Origin: Occallatibacter sp.
GTDB taxonomy: Bacteria; Acidobacteriota; Terriglobia; Terriglobales; Acidobacteriaceae
Reading direction: 5' to 3'
Length of the DNA stretch: 55,075 bases
Assembly: GCA_031296305.1 (NCBI GenBank)
Contig: JARLFZ010000015.1
Span: 1 to 55,075 of the forward strand
Position 1 is the stretch's first letter. Every line of letters starts with the position of its first letter. Shown here in pieces: positions 41,596 to 50,549 of this stretch. Both the position numbers and the translations under genes were made by a program. The notes under the pieces are model-generated. The model saw only the letters and a program-made list of their open reading frames with translations. It searched no databases and was not told the DNA's origin.

Positions 41596-44334
41596 ATGGA
41601 CCTGCCGGAACAATTCATGCGCGATCACCTCGCTACATTGATCGACGACTTTCGCCGCTTCGACCGCGAGATTGCCGTGGTGCACTATCGGGGCAACCGA
41701 CGCCACGTCGCTACATACGGCGAACTGGCGCGGCTCGCCGGCCGTTTCGCTGCGTTTCTGGCCGTGCAGGGTATCGGCCACGGCGACCGCGTACTGCTGT
41801 GGGCTGAGAATAGCGCCGAGTGGATTGCGGCTTTCTACGGGTGCATGCTGCGCGGGGTGCTGGCCGTTCCTCTGGACGCAGCCGGAAGCGCCGACTTTGC
41901 CGCGCGTGTGGCCGCGGACGTCCATCCCAAAATGGCCGTGGGTGACGCGCTGCTGCTGGGCAAGCTGGCCGGGGCGCAGACCGGCGCTGGAATTCCTACA
42001 CTGCCTTTTGAAGAATGGCTCGACCATCTTCCCGCCGCGGAGATGGGCGCAGTTTCCGGCCTGTCGCGGGAAACCCCGTTGCAAGTTCTGTTTACCTCGG
42101 GCACCACCGGCGATCCCAAAGGGGTGGTTATCACCCACGGCAATGTGCTGGCCAGCGTGGGGCCGATTGAAGACGGCGCCCAACCGTACATGCGCTACGA
42201 GCGGCTTATACGTCCTCTGCGCATTCTGCACACGCTTCCCCTGAGCCACGTATTCGGCCAGACCATGGGGCTCTGGGTACCGCCGATCTTCAGGGCTGAA
42301 TTGCATTTCGACAGCCGGCTTGCCGCTCCGCACATCGTCGAGCTCATCCGCGCGGAGCGGATCTCGGTTCTGGCTGCCGTGCCGCGCGTTCTGGCGCTGC
42401 TCAAGGCTCATTTGGAGGCGAACCATCCCGGCCTGAGTGAGCGCGTCGCGCGCTCGCAAAAGCTCAAACCCTGGCGCCGTTGGTTGCGATTCAGCGCCGT
42501 GCATCGCGAGTTCGGTATCAAGTTCTGGGCATTCGTCTCCGGCGGGGGCGCGCTGCCGGGGCCGCTTGAGCAGTTCTGGAACGTGCTGGGATTCGTGCTG
42601 ATTCAGGGCTACGGCATGACCGAGACCACCGCGCTGATCACGCTCAACCATCCCTTCCACGTGGCCGAGGGAACTATTGGCAAGCCGATGACAGGCCGCG
42701 AAGTGAAGCTCGCACCAGACGGCGAAGTGCTGGTGCGCGGGCCCATGATTTCCGCGGCTACTTGGGCTGCCGGTCAACTGCGGCCGCGGCAGGAAGAATG
42801 GTTGGCGACCGGAGACATTGCGGAGCTGCGGGAGACGGGCGAGTTACGTTTTCTGGGGCGCAAGAGCGAAGTGATTGTCACCGCGGCGGGGCTCAACATT
42901 CACCCGGAGGATATTGAAGCGGCCCTCGAGGAGCAGCCGGAGATCGCTGCCTGCGCGGTGGTTGCGATGGAGACTCCAAACGGCCCGGAGCCGTGCGCGG
43001 TGCTGGCCTGCCGGGGATCGGGATGTAATGCCGCGGGGGCCATCGAGCGCGCCAACGCCAAGCTGGCCGACTTCCAGCGCATTAGCCGCTGGATGATGTG
43101 GCCGGAACCGGATTTGCCGCGCACTTCGACCGGCAAAGTGCGGCGCAAGCCCGTGGCGGCCTGGCTGGCCAAAATGCAGGCCGCGGCGGCGGCTCCCAGC
43201 AGCGGCACGCCGGGTGCGGCCGACGGCAACTTCGGCCCCTCCTCCGACTGGCTGCTGGCGCTGATCGCGCAAATCACCGGCGAAGCTCATCCCGGAGTGG
43301 GCGATGAGCTGCGCCTGAATGAAGATCTGCATCTCGACAGCCTGGGACGCGTGCAACTTTCCGCGGCTATCGAGGAGAGGCTGGGGATCGTCGAGGGTAG
43401 CGGGCTGCTGGAAGAAGTGCACACGCTGGGAGAGTTGCGGCGGCTGGTGGATGGGACAGGGGACAAGGGGACAAGGGAACAAGAGAACGGGAAGGCAGGG
43501 ACCGAAGAGACAGGGACTAAGGGACTCGGGACTGAGGGACTGGGGACTGAGGGAACAGGGACTAGGGAACAGGGAACAGCGATTCCTGCTGCGCCGCGGG
43601 TACGCTTTGTTTATCCCGAGTGGCCTTGGTGGAAGCCGTTCCAATGGCTGCGGGTGGCTTTTCTTGAAGTGATTCAGCGGCCGCTGACGTGGCTGCTGGC
43701 TGCGCCGCGCGTGGTGGGGCCGGCAACGCCGCTGCCACCGGGGCCGCTGCTGATTGTGGGCAACCACGTGACCGCATACGACGGGCCTTTGATTCAATAC
43801 GCGCTCGCCGGGCCGTTGCGCCGCCACATCGCTGTGGCCATGGCGGGCGATATGCTCGACGACTACCGGCACTGGCGCAATCCCGACTGGCCGCCGGGAC
43901 ACAAGGGCTTCTATCTGCTGGGGCCGCCGGCTTACTGGCTGGTGACGGCGTTCTATAACGTCTTTCCGCTGCCGCGCCAGCGCGATTTCCAGATGAGCTT
44001 TGCCCACGCGGGCAAGGCTATGGATCGCGGGTATAGCGTCATGGTCTTTCCTGAGGGCGCGCGTTCCGAGGGGCAACTGGCTCGCTTCCGGCCGGGCATC
44101 GGGCTGCTTGCAAAACAAAGTGGCGTGGCTGTGGTGCCAACCGCCATTCGCGGCCTGGGCGAGATGAGGGCCGGGCGTCGCCGCTGGTTCCGCTCGGGGC
44201 ATCTCGAGGTGCGCGTGGGCGAGGCCATCCGCTTCAGTCCTGAGGAAAGCGAGGCCGCTATTACGGCACGGCTGCACGACGAGGTGGAGCGGCTGCTGGG
44301 TGGGGCGGGGGGGCACGATGAGCAAATTGTTTGA
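41596..44334 (+). CDS. Fused AMP-dependent acyl ligase, acyl carrier domain and PlsC-type acyltransferase
   Basis: 912 residues from ATG 41596 (GTG 41563 possible). Domains in order: (1) AMP-forming acyl-CoA/ACP synthetase, P-loop 'LFTSGTTGDPKG' (165-176), 'QGYGMTETTAL', 'TGDIAEL' and the C-terminal Lys region 'STGKVRRKP'. (2) A carrier domain of about 75 residues with the phosphopantetheine Ser582 in 'EDLHLDSLGRVQL'. (3) A Gly/Thr/Glu-rich linker (about 620-662) coded by a purine-rich repeat. (4) A PlsC acyltransferase with HX4D (His724...Asp729, 'NHVTAYD') and 'FPEGARSEG' (818-826). Inferred chemistry: activate a fatty acid, load it on the built-in carrier and transfer it to a glycerophospholipid or similar acceptor. 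E. coli Aas has ligase and acyltransferase in the opposite order and no carrier. Confidence 0.9.
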   Translation: MDLPEQFMRDHLATLIDDFRRFDREIAVVHYRGNRRHVATYGELARLAGRFAAFLAVQGIGHGDRVLLWAENSAEWIAAFYGCMLRGVLAVPLDAAGSADFAARVAADVHPKMAVGDALLLGKLAGAQTGAGIPTLPFEEWLDHLPAAEMGAVSGLSRETPLQVLFTSGTTGDPKGVVITHGNVLASVGPIEDGAQPYMRYERLIRPLRILHTLPLSHVFGQTMGLWVPPIFRAELHFDSRLAAPHIVELIRAERISVLAAVPRVLALLKAHLEANHPGLSERVARSQKLKPWRRWLRFSAVHREFGIKFWAFVSGGGALPGPLEQFWNVLGFVLIQGYGMTETTALITLNHPFHVAEGTIGKPMTGREVKLAPDGEVLVRGPMISAATWAAGQLRPRQEEWLATGDIAELRETGELRFLGRKSEVIVTAAGLNIHPEDIEAALEEQPEIAACAVVAMETPNGPEPCAVLACRGSGCNAAGAIERANAKLADFQRISRWMMWPEPDLPRTSTGKVRRKPVAAWLAKMQAAAAAPSSGTPGAADGNFGPSSDWLLALIAQITGEAHPGVGDELRLNEDLHLDSLGRVQLSAAIEERLGIVEGSGLLEEVHTLGELRRLVDGTGDKGTREQENGKAGTEETGTKGLGTEGLGTEGTGTREQGTAIPAAPRVRFVYPEWPWWKPFQWLRVAFLEVIQRPLTWLLAAPRVVGPATPLPPGPLLIVGNHVTAYDGPLIQYALAGPLRRHIAVAMAGDMLDDYRHWRNPDWPPGHKGFYLLGPPAYWLVTAFYNVFPLPRQRDFQMSFAHAGKAMDRGYSVMVFPEGARSEGQLARFRPGIGLLAKQSGVAVVPTAIRGLGEMRAGRRRWFRSGHLEVRVGEAIRFSPEESEAAITARLHDEVERLLGGAGGHDEQIV
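43453..43581 (+). repeat. Purine-rich repeat inside the coding sequence, copy 3
   Basis: About 129 bases of GGGACTGAGG / GGGACAAGG / GGAACAAG units, read in frame as GT(E/K)-type linker residues between the carrier and acyltransferase domains. The same units occur in intergenic DNA at 20293-20323 and 39096-39144. Confidence 0.7.
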
Positions 44335-44611
44335 GGAGATGGCCAAGGGAACGGCAGAAGCCCGCGCCTACATGGAAGGTAAGCGCAAGGGGTACAAGGT
44401 CACATTGCCTGAAAGCGTGGACGTGCGCGGTATCCGCAAACGCCTGCGTCTTAGCCAGGGACGTTTCGCCGAGAGTTTCGGTCTGTCGGTGGATGCCGTG
44501 CGTCATTGGGAGTCAGGCCGCCGCCAGCCGGAAGCCGCTGCGCGCGCGCTTCTGATCGTGATTGCCGCTGACCCTGAGTTTGTCATGCGTTCGTTGGCAA
44601 AAAGTGCATGA
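44318..44611 (+). CDS. HigA/NadS-like helix-turn-helix antitoxin without visible toxin
   Basis: 97 residues. The N-terminus 'MSKLFEEMAKGTAEARAYMEGKRKG' and the XRE helix-turn-helix 'IRKRLRLSQGRFAESFGLSV' with 'VRHWESGRRQPEAAARALL' match the HigA-2/NadS group, normally encoded directly downstream of a RelE/HigB toxin. Here the ATG lies inside the end of the acyltransferase gene (17-base overlap), and no RelE-like frame is nearby. It is therefore either an orphan antitoxin used as a regulator or a relic whose toxin was lost. Confidence 0.85.
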   Translation: MSKLFEEMAKGTAEARAYMEGKRKGYKVTLPESVDVRGIRKRLRLSQGRFAESFGLSVDAVRHWESGRRQPEAAARALLIVIAADPEFVMRSLAKSA

Positions 44612-44775
44612 GCGCGTGGCATGTATGGGTTTTGGACCCCGGCGGCCCTGCTTAAGAATTCTGAGTTTTGGACAACAGGCGGATTGCGCAGCGGTGCTCG
44701 AATCGAACTGAGCTCGCAGTTGTTTAGCGGAACATGGCTTCCGAGTGGGCGTGTTGAATCAATTGTGGCTTCCCA

Positions 44776-45615
44776 TCAAAGACTCGCAAGCCTGAGCGGC
44801 GGCTGGTTCGCGACTATTATTGCGAGACGATTCGGGATCGTACGTTGAACGTCCCCAGTCACGTTCCAGCACAGTGGCTCACACTGCTTTTCGCGGAACA
44901 GAGAGACACATGTCTCGACCATCCTTGCGTCCAGGAGCGTTCCAGCTTGTGCCTCAAGTTCAGCGAGCACAACTTCCAGTTCCAATGCCGGCCTGTACGA
45001 ACGGACAGTTGTCATCGCATCAAACACATCGGCAATCGCCAGAGCCCGTGCCATAGGCAGAATGCCGTTGCCTCTCAAGCCTCTCGGGTAACCCGAGCCG
45101 TCCATGCGCTCGTGGTGTTGCAGCACGGTCTCGGCAATCGGCCAGGAAAAGCGAATGTGTTTGAGTATGGCGTGACCCGCCGTAGCATGCAATTTCACTT
45201 GCAAGAATTCCTCCGCGTTGAGCCGTCCGGGTTTGTTCAATATTTCTTGAGAAACGGTCATCTTGCCGACATCGTGAAGAAGAGATGCCACGCGCAATGC
45301 CTGAAGCTGCTCTTCGTCCCATCCCATCTCGCCGGCAATGGCGCAAGCAATGGTGGCGACGCGAACCTGGTGGTCTGCGGTATCCCGGTCGTACATCTCC
45401 ATGATGGAAGCCAAGGTGCCAACTACACGCGGCAGACCTTCTCGGAGCTCGCCCTGTGCCTCTTCACGCAGGCGCCGCTCGTGTGTTTGCTGCTTGCGTT
45501 GGCGAACTGCACGGAGACATGTGGCGATGTTAGCCAGGACTATTGCTTCTCTGGATTGGGCCTGAAATTCCGTATGCCGGTTGGCAGCCGAGGTGTCAAA
45601 TAAATCGCCTATCAA
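44776..45615 (-). CDS. HD-GYP domain protein (cyclic di-GMP phosphodiesterase-like)
   Basis: 279 residues from TTG 45615, chosen for AAGGAG seven bases upstream; the longer open frame has no domain and no such site. A helical N-terminus of about 80 residues leads to the HD-GYP domain. Metal ligands are 'ASLLHDVGKM', 'LHATAGHAIL', 'VLQHHERMDGSGYP' (the GYP signature with HHExxDGSGYP) and 'ALAIADVFDAMTT'. HD-GYP enzymes hydrolyse cyclic di-GMP. No receiver or sensor domain is attached, so activity may be controlled by a partner. 'ERMDGSGYP' is canonical, so catalysis is expected. Confidence 0.9.
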   Translation of the reverse strand: MIGDLFDTSAANRHTEFQAQSREAIVLANIATCLRAVRQRKQQTHERRLREEAQGELREGLPRVVGTLASIMEMYDRDTADHQVRVATIACAIAGEMGWDEEQLQALRVASLLHDVGKMTVSQEILNKPGRLNAEEFLQVKLHATAGHAILKHIRFSWPIAETVLQHHERMDGSGYPRGLRGNGILPMARALAIADVFDAMTTVRSYRPALELEVVLAELEAQAGTLLDARMVETCVSLFREKQCEPLCWNVTGDVQRTIPNRLAIIVANQPPLRLASL

Positions 45616-46105
45616 TACTTCACTCCTTCTTATAAGGACCGCAGTAGTGCCTGGATGCAGATCTCGGTGCGGATCGTGCCAGACAAATCCGCATGCGCCA
45701 GCGCTTCGTCGCTGAGATCGCAGGGACCGCAGTGAACACAGTGATCGCTTGGCGGTTTCGGCTGCCAGTCTGCCAGTACTTGGACAAAGATGATCGACCA
45801 TGAGCAGTGCAATTCGAGCGCCACTGTGGTCACTCCGCAGTCGAAATAGCGATCCAGTTCACCTGGTTCGACTTAGGCAAGGCGGCCGAGCTCGAATGAG
45901 GCCAGTTCGAGATTCTGCGCCTGCTGCTGGCTATGTAATTTCTTCAGGGTGGGTGTTTCTTACACGGTGGAGATGGACATCGGGGCTAGTCTGCCTGGGC
46001 GTGGTCCAGACCGGCAGACTTCCGAGTTTCGAACCCGGCCAACCGGGATTTACCGGTTGAATACCAATCCCGCACGTCTTTGGCTAGTTACAGGCCGTCT
46101 CGGGT
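45616..46105. other. 490-base region upstream of the HD-GYP gene, no certain gene
   Basis: A 67-codon minus-strand frame (45630-45833, GTG start) ends 14 bases before the HD-GYP start and encodes 'SDHCVHCGPCDLSDEALAHA', a Cys-rich piece. It has no ribosome site and is not called. The rest shows no frame, RNA or repeat that I recognise. Confidence 0.4.
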
Positions 46106-46205
46106 AGGCGCGGCCTTCCGCTTCGGCCCTGAAGATAGCGAGGCCTCGATCACGGCACGGCTGCACGACGAGGTCGAGCGGCTGCCGGGCGGGGAGGCAA
46201 GCTAG
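46106..46205 (+). pseudogene. Degenerate duplicate of the acyltransferase 3' end
   Basis: About 92 bases closely match 44216-44308, the last codons of the fused acyltransferase; the stretch ACGGCACGGCTGCACGACGA is identical. Translated, it reads 'FRFGPEDSEASITARLHDEV' and ends GGEAS then TAG, against 'IRFSPEESEAAITARLHDEV' in the gene. No upstream part of the gene precedes it. It is the relic of a duplication or rearrangement that now brackets the HigA-like and HD-GYP genes. Confidence 0.8.
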
Positions 46206-46229
46206 CAAGTTAGCGAGTCAACACTGGCT

Positions 46230-46979
46230 TTACAGCATGTTCCGCGCCCAGCCCTCCAGCCACGAGCGCGAGATCAATATCCATGTCCCGTTGAAGTAGA
46301 GACCCGTGGCCGCCAGGCCCACAGCGATGACGAAGAAGGCTGCCCACAGGAACTGTTTCATGACCCGGTTGCGTTTCCAGTCCCAGAGGAACATAAGAAG
46401 GATGAGGAGCAGAGTGCCGCCCTCGTAAAACAGGTAGGTGCCGAGAAAGGTAGTTGGTGCAGGCAGAAAGAGGCCCACCATCCGTGAAAAGCCCGCATCG
46501 CTGATGCAGATGGTGGCCAAAATGAGCACGCGCCGATGGGCAGCGGAGTTGCGGCGCATCAGAACTCCCCAGGGCAGCAGCACAGCCAGGCAAATGACTC
46601 CGCTGAAGGCGATGGAAAGAAATTGTGGAGGCAGAGTGCCGGGAGTCTGCAGGTTCAAGGCCTGCCAACTGAGTTCGGCCCAGGGGGCGATCACAACGAT
46701 GAGAGCGGCGTAGCCGGCCGCAAACCAGCCGAAACGACGATGGAAGCGGACGTTGTCAGTTTCGACCATGAGCACAAGCGCGGTGGCGGTGAGCAGCCAG
46801 AGCGTGGTGACGATGGCGTGTACATGAACGATCTTGGGTACGGGCGGCTGCTCGTGGAAGTAGTTATGTAAATCGAAGCCGAAGCCGATGCCTACGAAGA
46901 TCCAGAAGATGGCGAGCCAGACCAGCGCGACCCGGCGATCTTCACGCGCTGGCCAGGTTGCAGTTGTATGGATGTGCAT
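46230..46979 (-). CDS. Seven-helix membrane protein of unknown function
   Basis: 249 residues from ATG 46979 (GAGGGG upstream). Seven hydrophobic segments are visible. Conserved-looking His pairs sit in 'VPKIVHVHAIVTTLWLL', 'VRFHRRFGWFAAGYAALI' and 'RRNSAAHRRVLILATI', an arrangement that would suit haem b or metal binding within the membrane, as in DUF2306/DUF420-like proteins. I cannot assign a family firmly. It stands alone between the acyltransferase relic and PPK2, on the same strand as PPK2 with 107 bases between. Confidence 0.75.
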   Translation of the reverse strand: MHIHTTATWPAREDRRVALVWLAIFWIFVGIGFGFDLHNYFHEQPPVPKIVHVHAIVTTLWLLTATALVLMVETDNVRFHRRFGWFAAGYAALIVVIAPWAELSWQALNLQTPGTLPPQFLSIAFSGVICLAVLLPWGVLMRRNSAAHRRVLILATICISDAGFSRMVGLFLPAPTTFLGTYLFYEGGTLLLILLMFLWDWKRNRVMKQFLWAAFFVIAVGLAATGLYFNGTWILISRSWLEGWARNML

Positions 46980-47086
46980 CCGCTTTGTCCCCTCTTGCCA
47001 GTCAGGAAATGTATAACGATTGGATCGATGCGATGAATCCATCCTTGCACATTGTGGTGATCGGCCTGGGGCCCACTTCGCTGGTG

Positions 47087-47920
47087 TTAGGCGTCTTTTT
47101 CCGCGGCGTGGTACTCGCGGCGGATGCACTTCAGATCCACGGTTGGCTTGGGATACTGCATGTTCAGCGATTCCAGATGCTCCACCACGATGCGCGCGAC
47201 GGCCAGGTTGCGAAACCATTTGTGGTTGGCGGGGATGACGAACCACGGCGCACACTTCGTGCTGCAACGGGAGAGCGCTTCTTCGTAGCCGGCGACGTAA
47301 TCGTCCCAGCATTCGCGCTCCTTGTAGTCGGCCTCGCTGATCTTCCAGTGCTTGCTGGGGTCGTCGAGGCGCTCCTTGAAGCGCTTCAGTTGCTCTTCTT
47401 TCGAGATGTGCAGGAAGAACTTGAGAATCTGCGTGCCATTTGCGGACAGGTTCTGCTCGAAGGCGTTGATCTCATCGTAGCGGCGCGACCAGACCGCTTT
47501 CGGGACGAGGTTGTGCACGCGGACCACGAGAACATCCTCGTAATGCGAGCGGTTGAAGATGACCACTTCGCCGCGGGCAGGCGCGGCCTTGTGCGCGCGC
47601 CATAGAAAGTCGTGGGCAGCCTCCAACGGAGTGGGCTGCTTGAATGCTGCTACGCGGCAACCCTGCGGGTTCATCGCGCCCAGCACGTGGTTGATCACGC
47701 CATCTTTGCCGCCGGTGTCCATGGCCTGCAGGCAGATGAGTAGCGAGTGGCCGTGCTCGGCGTAAAGCAGGTCCTGTAGCTCACGGAGTTTCTGCTGATA
47801 ATGGGCGATCTCGTCAGACGCGGACTTGTGGCTCTTGTGGCCGTCGGTGAAGGCGGGGTCCATCTTCTTGAGTCTTACATTGGATCCCGGCGCGACTTTG
47901 AAGCGTTCCATGGTTTTCAT
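47087..47920 (-). CDS. ppk2: Polyphosphate kinase 2 family protein
   Basis: 277 residues from ATG 47920, with GGAG six bases upstream; ATG 47932 lies before that site. Walker A 'LQAMDTGGKDGVI' (residues 65-76) and Walker B/lid 'VIFNRSHYEDVLVVRVH' (120-136) are complete. The lid Arg/Lys region is 'HISKEEQLKRFKERLDDPSKHWK'. PPK2 enzymes transfer phosphate between polyphosphate and nucleotides (AMP, ADP or GDP). The single domain excludes the two-domain class II. It lies between the membrane protein and the GH2 gene, with a 33-base gap to the latter, so cotranscription is possible. Confidence 0.93.
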   Translation of the reverse strand: MKTMERFKVAPGSNVRLKKMDPAFTDGHKSHKSASDEIAHYQQKLRELQDLLYAEHGHSLLICLQAMDTGGKDGVINHVLGAMNPQGCRVAAFKQPTPLEAAHDFLWRAHKAAPARGEVVIFNRSHYEDVLVVRVHNLVPKAVWSRRYDEINAFEQNLSANGTQILKFFLHISKEEQLKRFKERLDDPSKHWKISEADYKERECWDDYVAGYEEALSRCSTKCAPWFVIPANHKWFRNLAVARIVVEHLESLNMQYPKPTVDLKCIRREYHAAEKDA

Positions 47921-47953
47921 ATGTTTCTCCATTCCGAACAGCCAGGCAGCCGG

Positions 47954-50368
47954 CTATTCCTTTTCCGCGGTGATCGCGAAAATTGCGATCCAATTCCGCT
48001 CATCCGCAACCGTGCATCGCAGGGTTGCAAGCATATTCGCTTCAAATCGCGGCGTAGAGTAGAGCAGGATCTGATACTGCTCACGCGCAGCGTCCTTGAT
48101 GTATTCGATTGCCGCCTGAGCTTGCGCGGCAACCGGCTGAATGCGCGTGCCATCGTGAATCATGTTGCCCTGTACCACTTCAAATCCCCAGCGAAGCGGA
48201 ATCTCAGTCGCCTTGCCACTCGCAGAGAGCAGTTCGCAGGTCGCAGCCACGTCTCCTGCTTTCCCGATCATGGGGTACCCCAAGGGCAAAGAGATGCCTC
48301 CCAGGATATGGAGCCGTGTACAGCGCTGCGCAATCGGAATCTCCAACTCGAAGCGCTTGCCGGCGACCAGCGGCCGAACGTGCCGCTCCACGAGCGCCGG
48401 ACGAAACGGAGCGCCGGCCAGCCGGATTTCGTCTTCTGCGCTTTGCCGCCATAGTTCGAATTTCGATCCAGTCCGCGCCCACTGGTCATCGGCGCGCACT
48501 GTGGGCCAATACTTTTCCATGGCCGCTTCAAACGCCTTCCACGCTGCACCATTCGCGGCCAATACCCCATCGAGCGGCACGGGCATGAGTGTGCTGCGTG
48601 TCGCCCATGGAATACGGCGCAGCGGAAGTATTGCCGGCCGGGGCTCAACCGGCGCAAACTGTGGACGTCCTTCGAACAGCCGCTTCAACTCCATGCAGAC
48701 CGCAGGCCGCGGCTCCCGCGATTCCGTCACCGCACCCGACTCGAGAATGCCGTCGTGCATCTCCGCGTCGTCGCGCGTGTATTGCCTTAGATCCTGCCAC
48801 GACCAGAACGATGTACCGGCAATTTTTCCTTCGCGCTCGAGTTTCAGGAGCATGTTCACGGTGTCCTGCATTTCGGGCAGTCCCTGCCCGATTGCCCTTC
48901 CGCCCCACTCTGTAAATGTGAGCGGCTTGCTGGGACCATAGAAATCCGCCTCCTTTTCGAATTCAGCGACATTGAACGTGTAAAGGTGCCGGTCGAAGAA
49001 GTCCATGCCGGCCTCTTCATACATTGGCTTGGTGATTTTCGCGCCGCGATCGTTCGCGGATGAGACCAACCGGTGCAGCGGGTCGAGCGTGTTGCAGCGC
49101 CGCTTGCCCTCCGACAGGAATTCCGTCGTAAGGGAGCATTCATTGGCCAGCAACCACGCCACCACGCTGGGCGAGTTCCAATCGCGGCGGATGGTACGCT
49201 CCAGGATTTCGTAGCCGAGTTCGATCTTGCTACGCGGTATGGTTTTGAAGTCTACTTGCCAGTATCCCGGCTCTTCGCTCACCATCAGGCCAATTTCATC
49301 GGCAAGCTCCACAATATGCCGGTCGTGCGGATAGTGAACCAGGCGCACAAAATTGCAGCCAAGATCCTTGATCATCTTCATGTCCTGGCGCTGCTGCGCA
49401 CGCGTCAGGGTAAAACCCTGGTCCTTCCACATGTCGTGGCGGCACACTCCGTGCAAGACGCAACGCTCCCCGTTCAAGCGGAACTCGCGGCCGGCAGCCT
49501 TGAACTCGCGAAATCCTGTGCGACAGACCCATGTGTCGACGGCATCGGCAGACTTGAGCGACGCTTCGAGACGATAAAGATTTGGAGTGGCCGGCGACCA
49601 CAGCGCAGGGTGCTCAACGTCGAATGAAAACTCCACTGTCCCGGCGTCAGCCGGCAGCTTTGCCGTCTGCTTCACGCGCGCCGCCTCCGCGTGGTCCACT
49701 TCTACCTGGTTACGGATAAGGCGCAGCGTGACCTCGGCGCCAACCGGCACGTTGCTTGAAGTTATGACCTGCGCCGTGCATCGCGCCTTCGCGAAATCCT
49801 CTGTCAGCGTGTATGCCAGGCGAACATTGTCGATGAACGTCGCGGGACGCATCTCCACATAGACGTCTCGAATGATTCCGCTGGAAGCCTCCCAGCCAGG
49901 ATTCACGCCGAGAGCGATCTCGTCTGTTCCCGAGCCATCAGCGAACGGTACGAGGTCGGCCAAGTCGAGCGAAACTGAATTTGTGCCTTCCATTGCGTGC
50001 GAAGTGAATTCAAACTCGTAAGGCGTGTACGGCCCCATCGCGCCCAGGGTGACGTCATTGACCGATACTCGGCCGTAGTAGTTGATCGCTTCGAAATGCA
50101 CAAAAGCTCGGATGCCCGGCGCAAGCTTTGGCAGCGTGAACTCGCGCTTTAGCGTGAATTGCCCGATGGGGCGATGGGATGACGGCACAGAAATCAAGTC
50201 GTAATGCGCCTGCTCGACCAGGCGCTCCCAGGCTCCGTTCAGATCTACATGCGCTCTCGCCGCGCCCGGCTTTGCCGCGGGCTGCGCGCCGTGGCTTGCC
50301 GGCGCTAGTGCCGGCAGCGCCGCTGATGCGCCAAGGCTGAAGAGAAAATTGCGGCGATTGATTGTCAA
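47954..50368 (-). CDS. Tat-exported glycoside hydrolase family 2
   Basis: 804 residues. The N-terminal 'MTINRRNFLFSLGASAALPA' is a twin-arginine signal. A sugar-binding jelly-roll domain (about 45-175), an immunoglobulin-like domain (about 178-285) and the GH2 TIM barrel (about 290-580) follow. Acid/base Glu410 is in 'AWLLANECS' and nucleophile Glu487 in 'LTFTEWGGRA'. About 220 further residues form C-terminal domains. GH2 includes beta-galactosidases, beta-glucuronidases and beta-mannosidases. 'GVCRHDMWKDQGFT' in place of the usual 'GVNRHE' loop leaves the substrate open. The exported location suits degradation of plant or fungal polysaccharide. Confidence 0.9.
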   Translation of the reverse strand: MTINRRNFLFSLGASAALPALAPASHGAQPAAKPGAARAHVDLNGAWERLVEQAHYDLISVPSSHRPIGQFTLKREFTLPKLAPGIRAFVHFEAINYYGRVSVNDVTLGAMGPYTPYEFEFTSHAMEGTNSVSLDLADLVPFADGSGTDEIALGVNPGWEASSGIIRDVYVEMRPATFIDNVRLAYTLTEDFAKARCTAQVITSSNVPVGAEVTLRLIRNQVEVDHAEAARVKQTAKLPADAGTVEFSFDVEHPALWSPATPNLYRLEASLKSADAVDTWVCRTGFREFKAAGREFRLNGERCVLHGVCRHDMWKDQGFTLTRAQQRQDMKMIKDLGCNFVRLVHYPHDRHIVELADEIGLMVSEEPGYWQVDFKTIPRSKIELGYEILERTIRRDWNSPSVVAWLLANECSLTTEFLSEGKRRCNTLDPLHRLVSSANDRGAKITKPMYEEAGMDFFDRHLYTFNVAEFEKEADFYGPSKPLTFTEWGGRAIGQGLPEMQDTVNMLLKLEREGKIAGTSFWSWQDLRQYTRDDAEMHDGILESGAVTESREPRPAVCMELKRLFEGRPQFAPVEPRPAILPLRRIPWATRSTLMPVPLDGVLAANGAAWKAFEAAMEKYWPTVRADDQWARTGSKFELWRQSAEDEIRLAGAPFRPALVERHVRPLVAGKRFELEIPIAQRCTRLHILGGISLPLGYPMIGKAGDVAATCELLSASGKATEIPLRWGFEVVQGNMIHDGTRIQPVAAQAQAAIEYIKDAAREQYQILLYSTPRFEANMLATLRCTVADERNWIAIFAITAEKE

Positions 50369-50549
50369 TTGCGTTCCCTTTGCGTTTCTTACGCAGTTTA
50401 CGCGGTGTGCGTCAACCTGCGAAGAGGCATTTCCGGGAGCCGAACCAGAGATGCTTTACCGAGTGATGGTGGTCTCCCACCCTTGCGAGAAGAAAAAACC
50501 CGCGAGGATGGGGCACGGAGCTTTGGGGGTACGGCAATCAAGGAATGCC

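Noticed and set aside
42844..44346. 500-codon minus-strand open frame opposite the acyl ligase fusion
   Set aside because: Antisense shadow of a high-GC gene; composition (Arg, His, Pro, Gln) is typical of a false frame.
45630..45833. 67-codon Cys-containing frame before the HD-GYP gene
   Set aside because: GTG start without ribosome site and no recognisable domain; mentioned only as a possibility.
46000..46080. tRNA-like TTCGAACCC and facing GGTTCGAAAC segments
   Set aside because: No acceptor stem, D arm or anticodon arm can be fitted around them on either strand.
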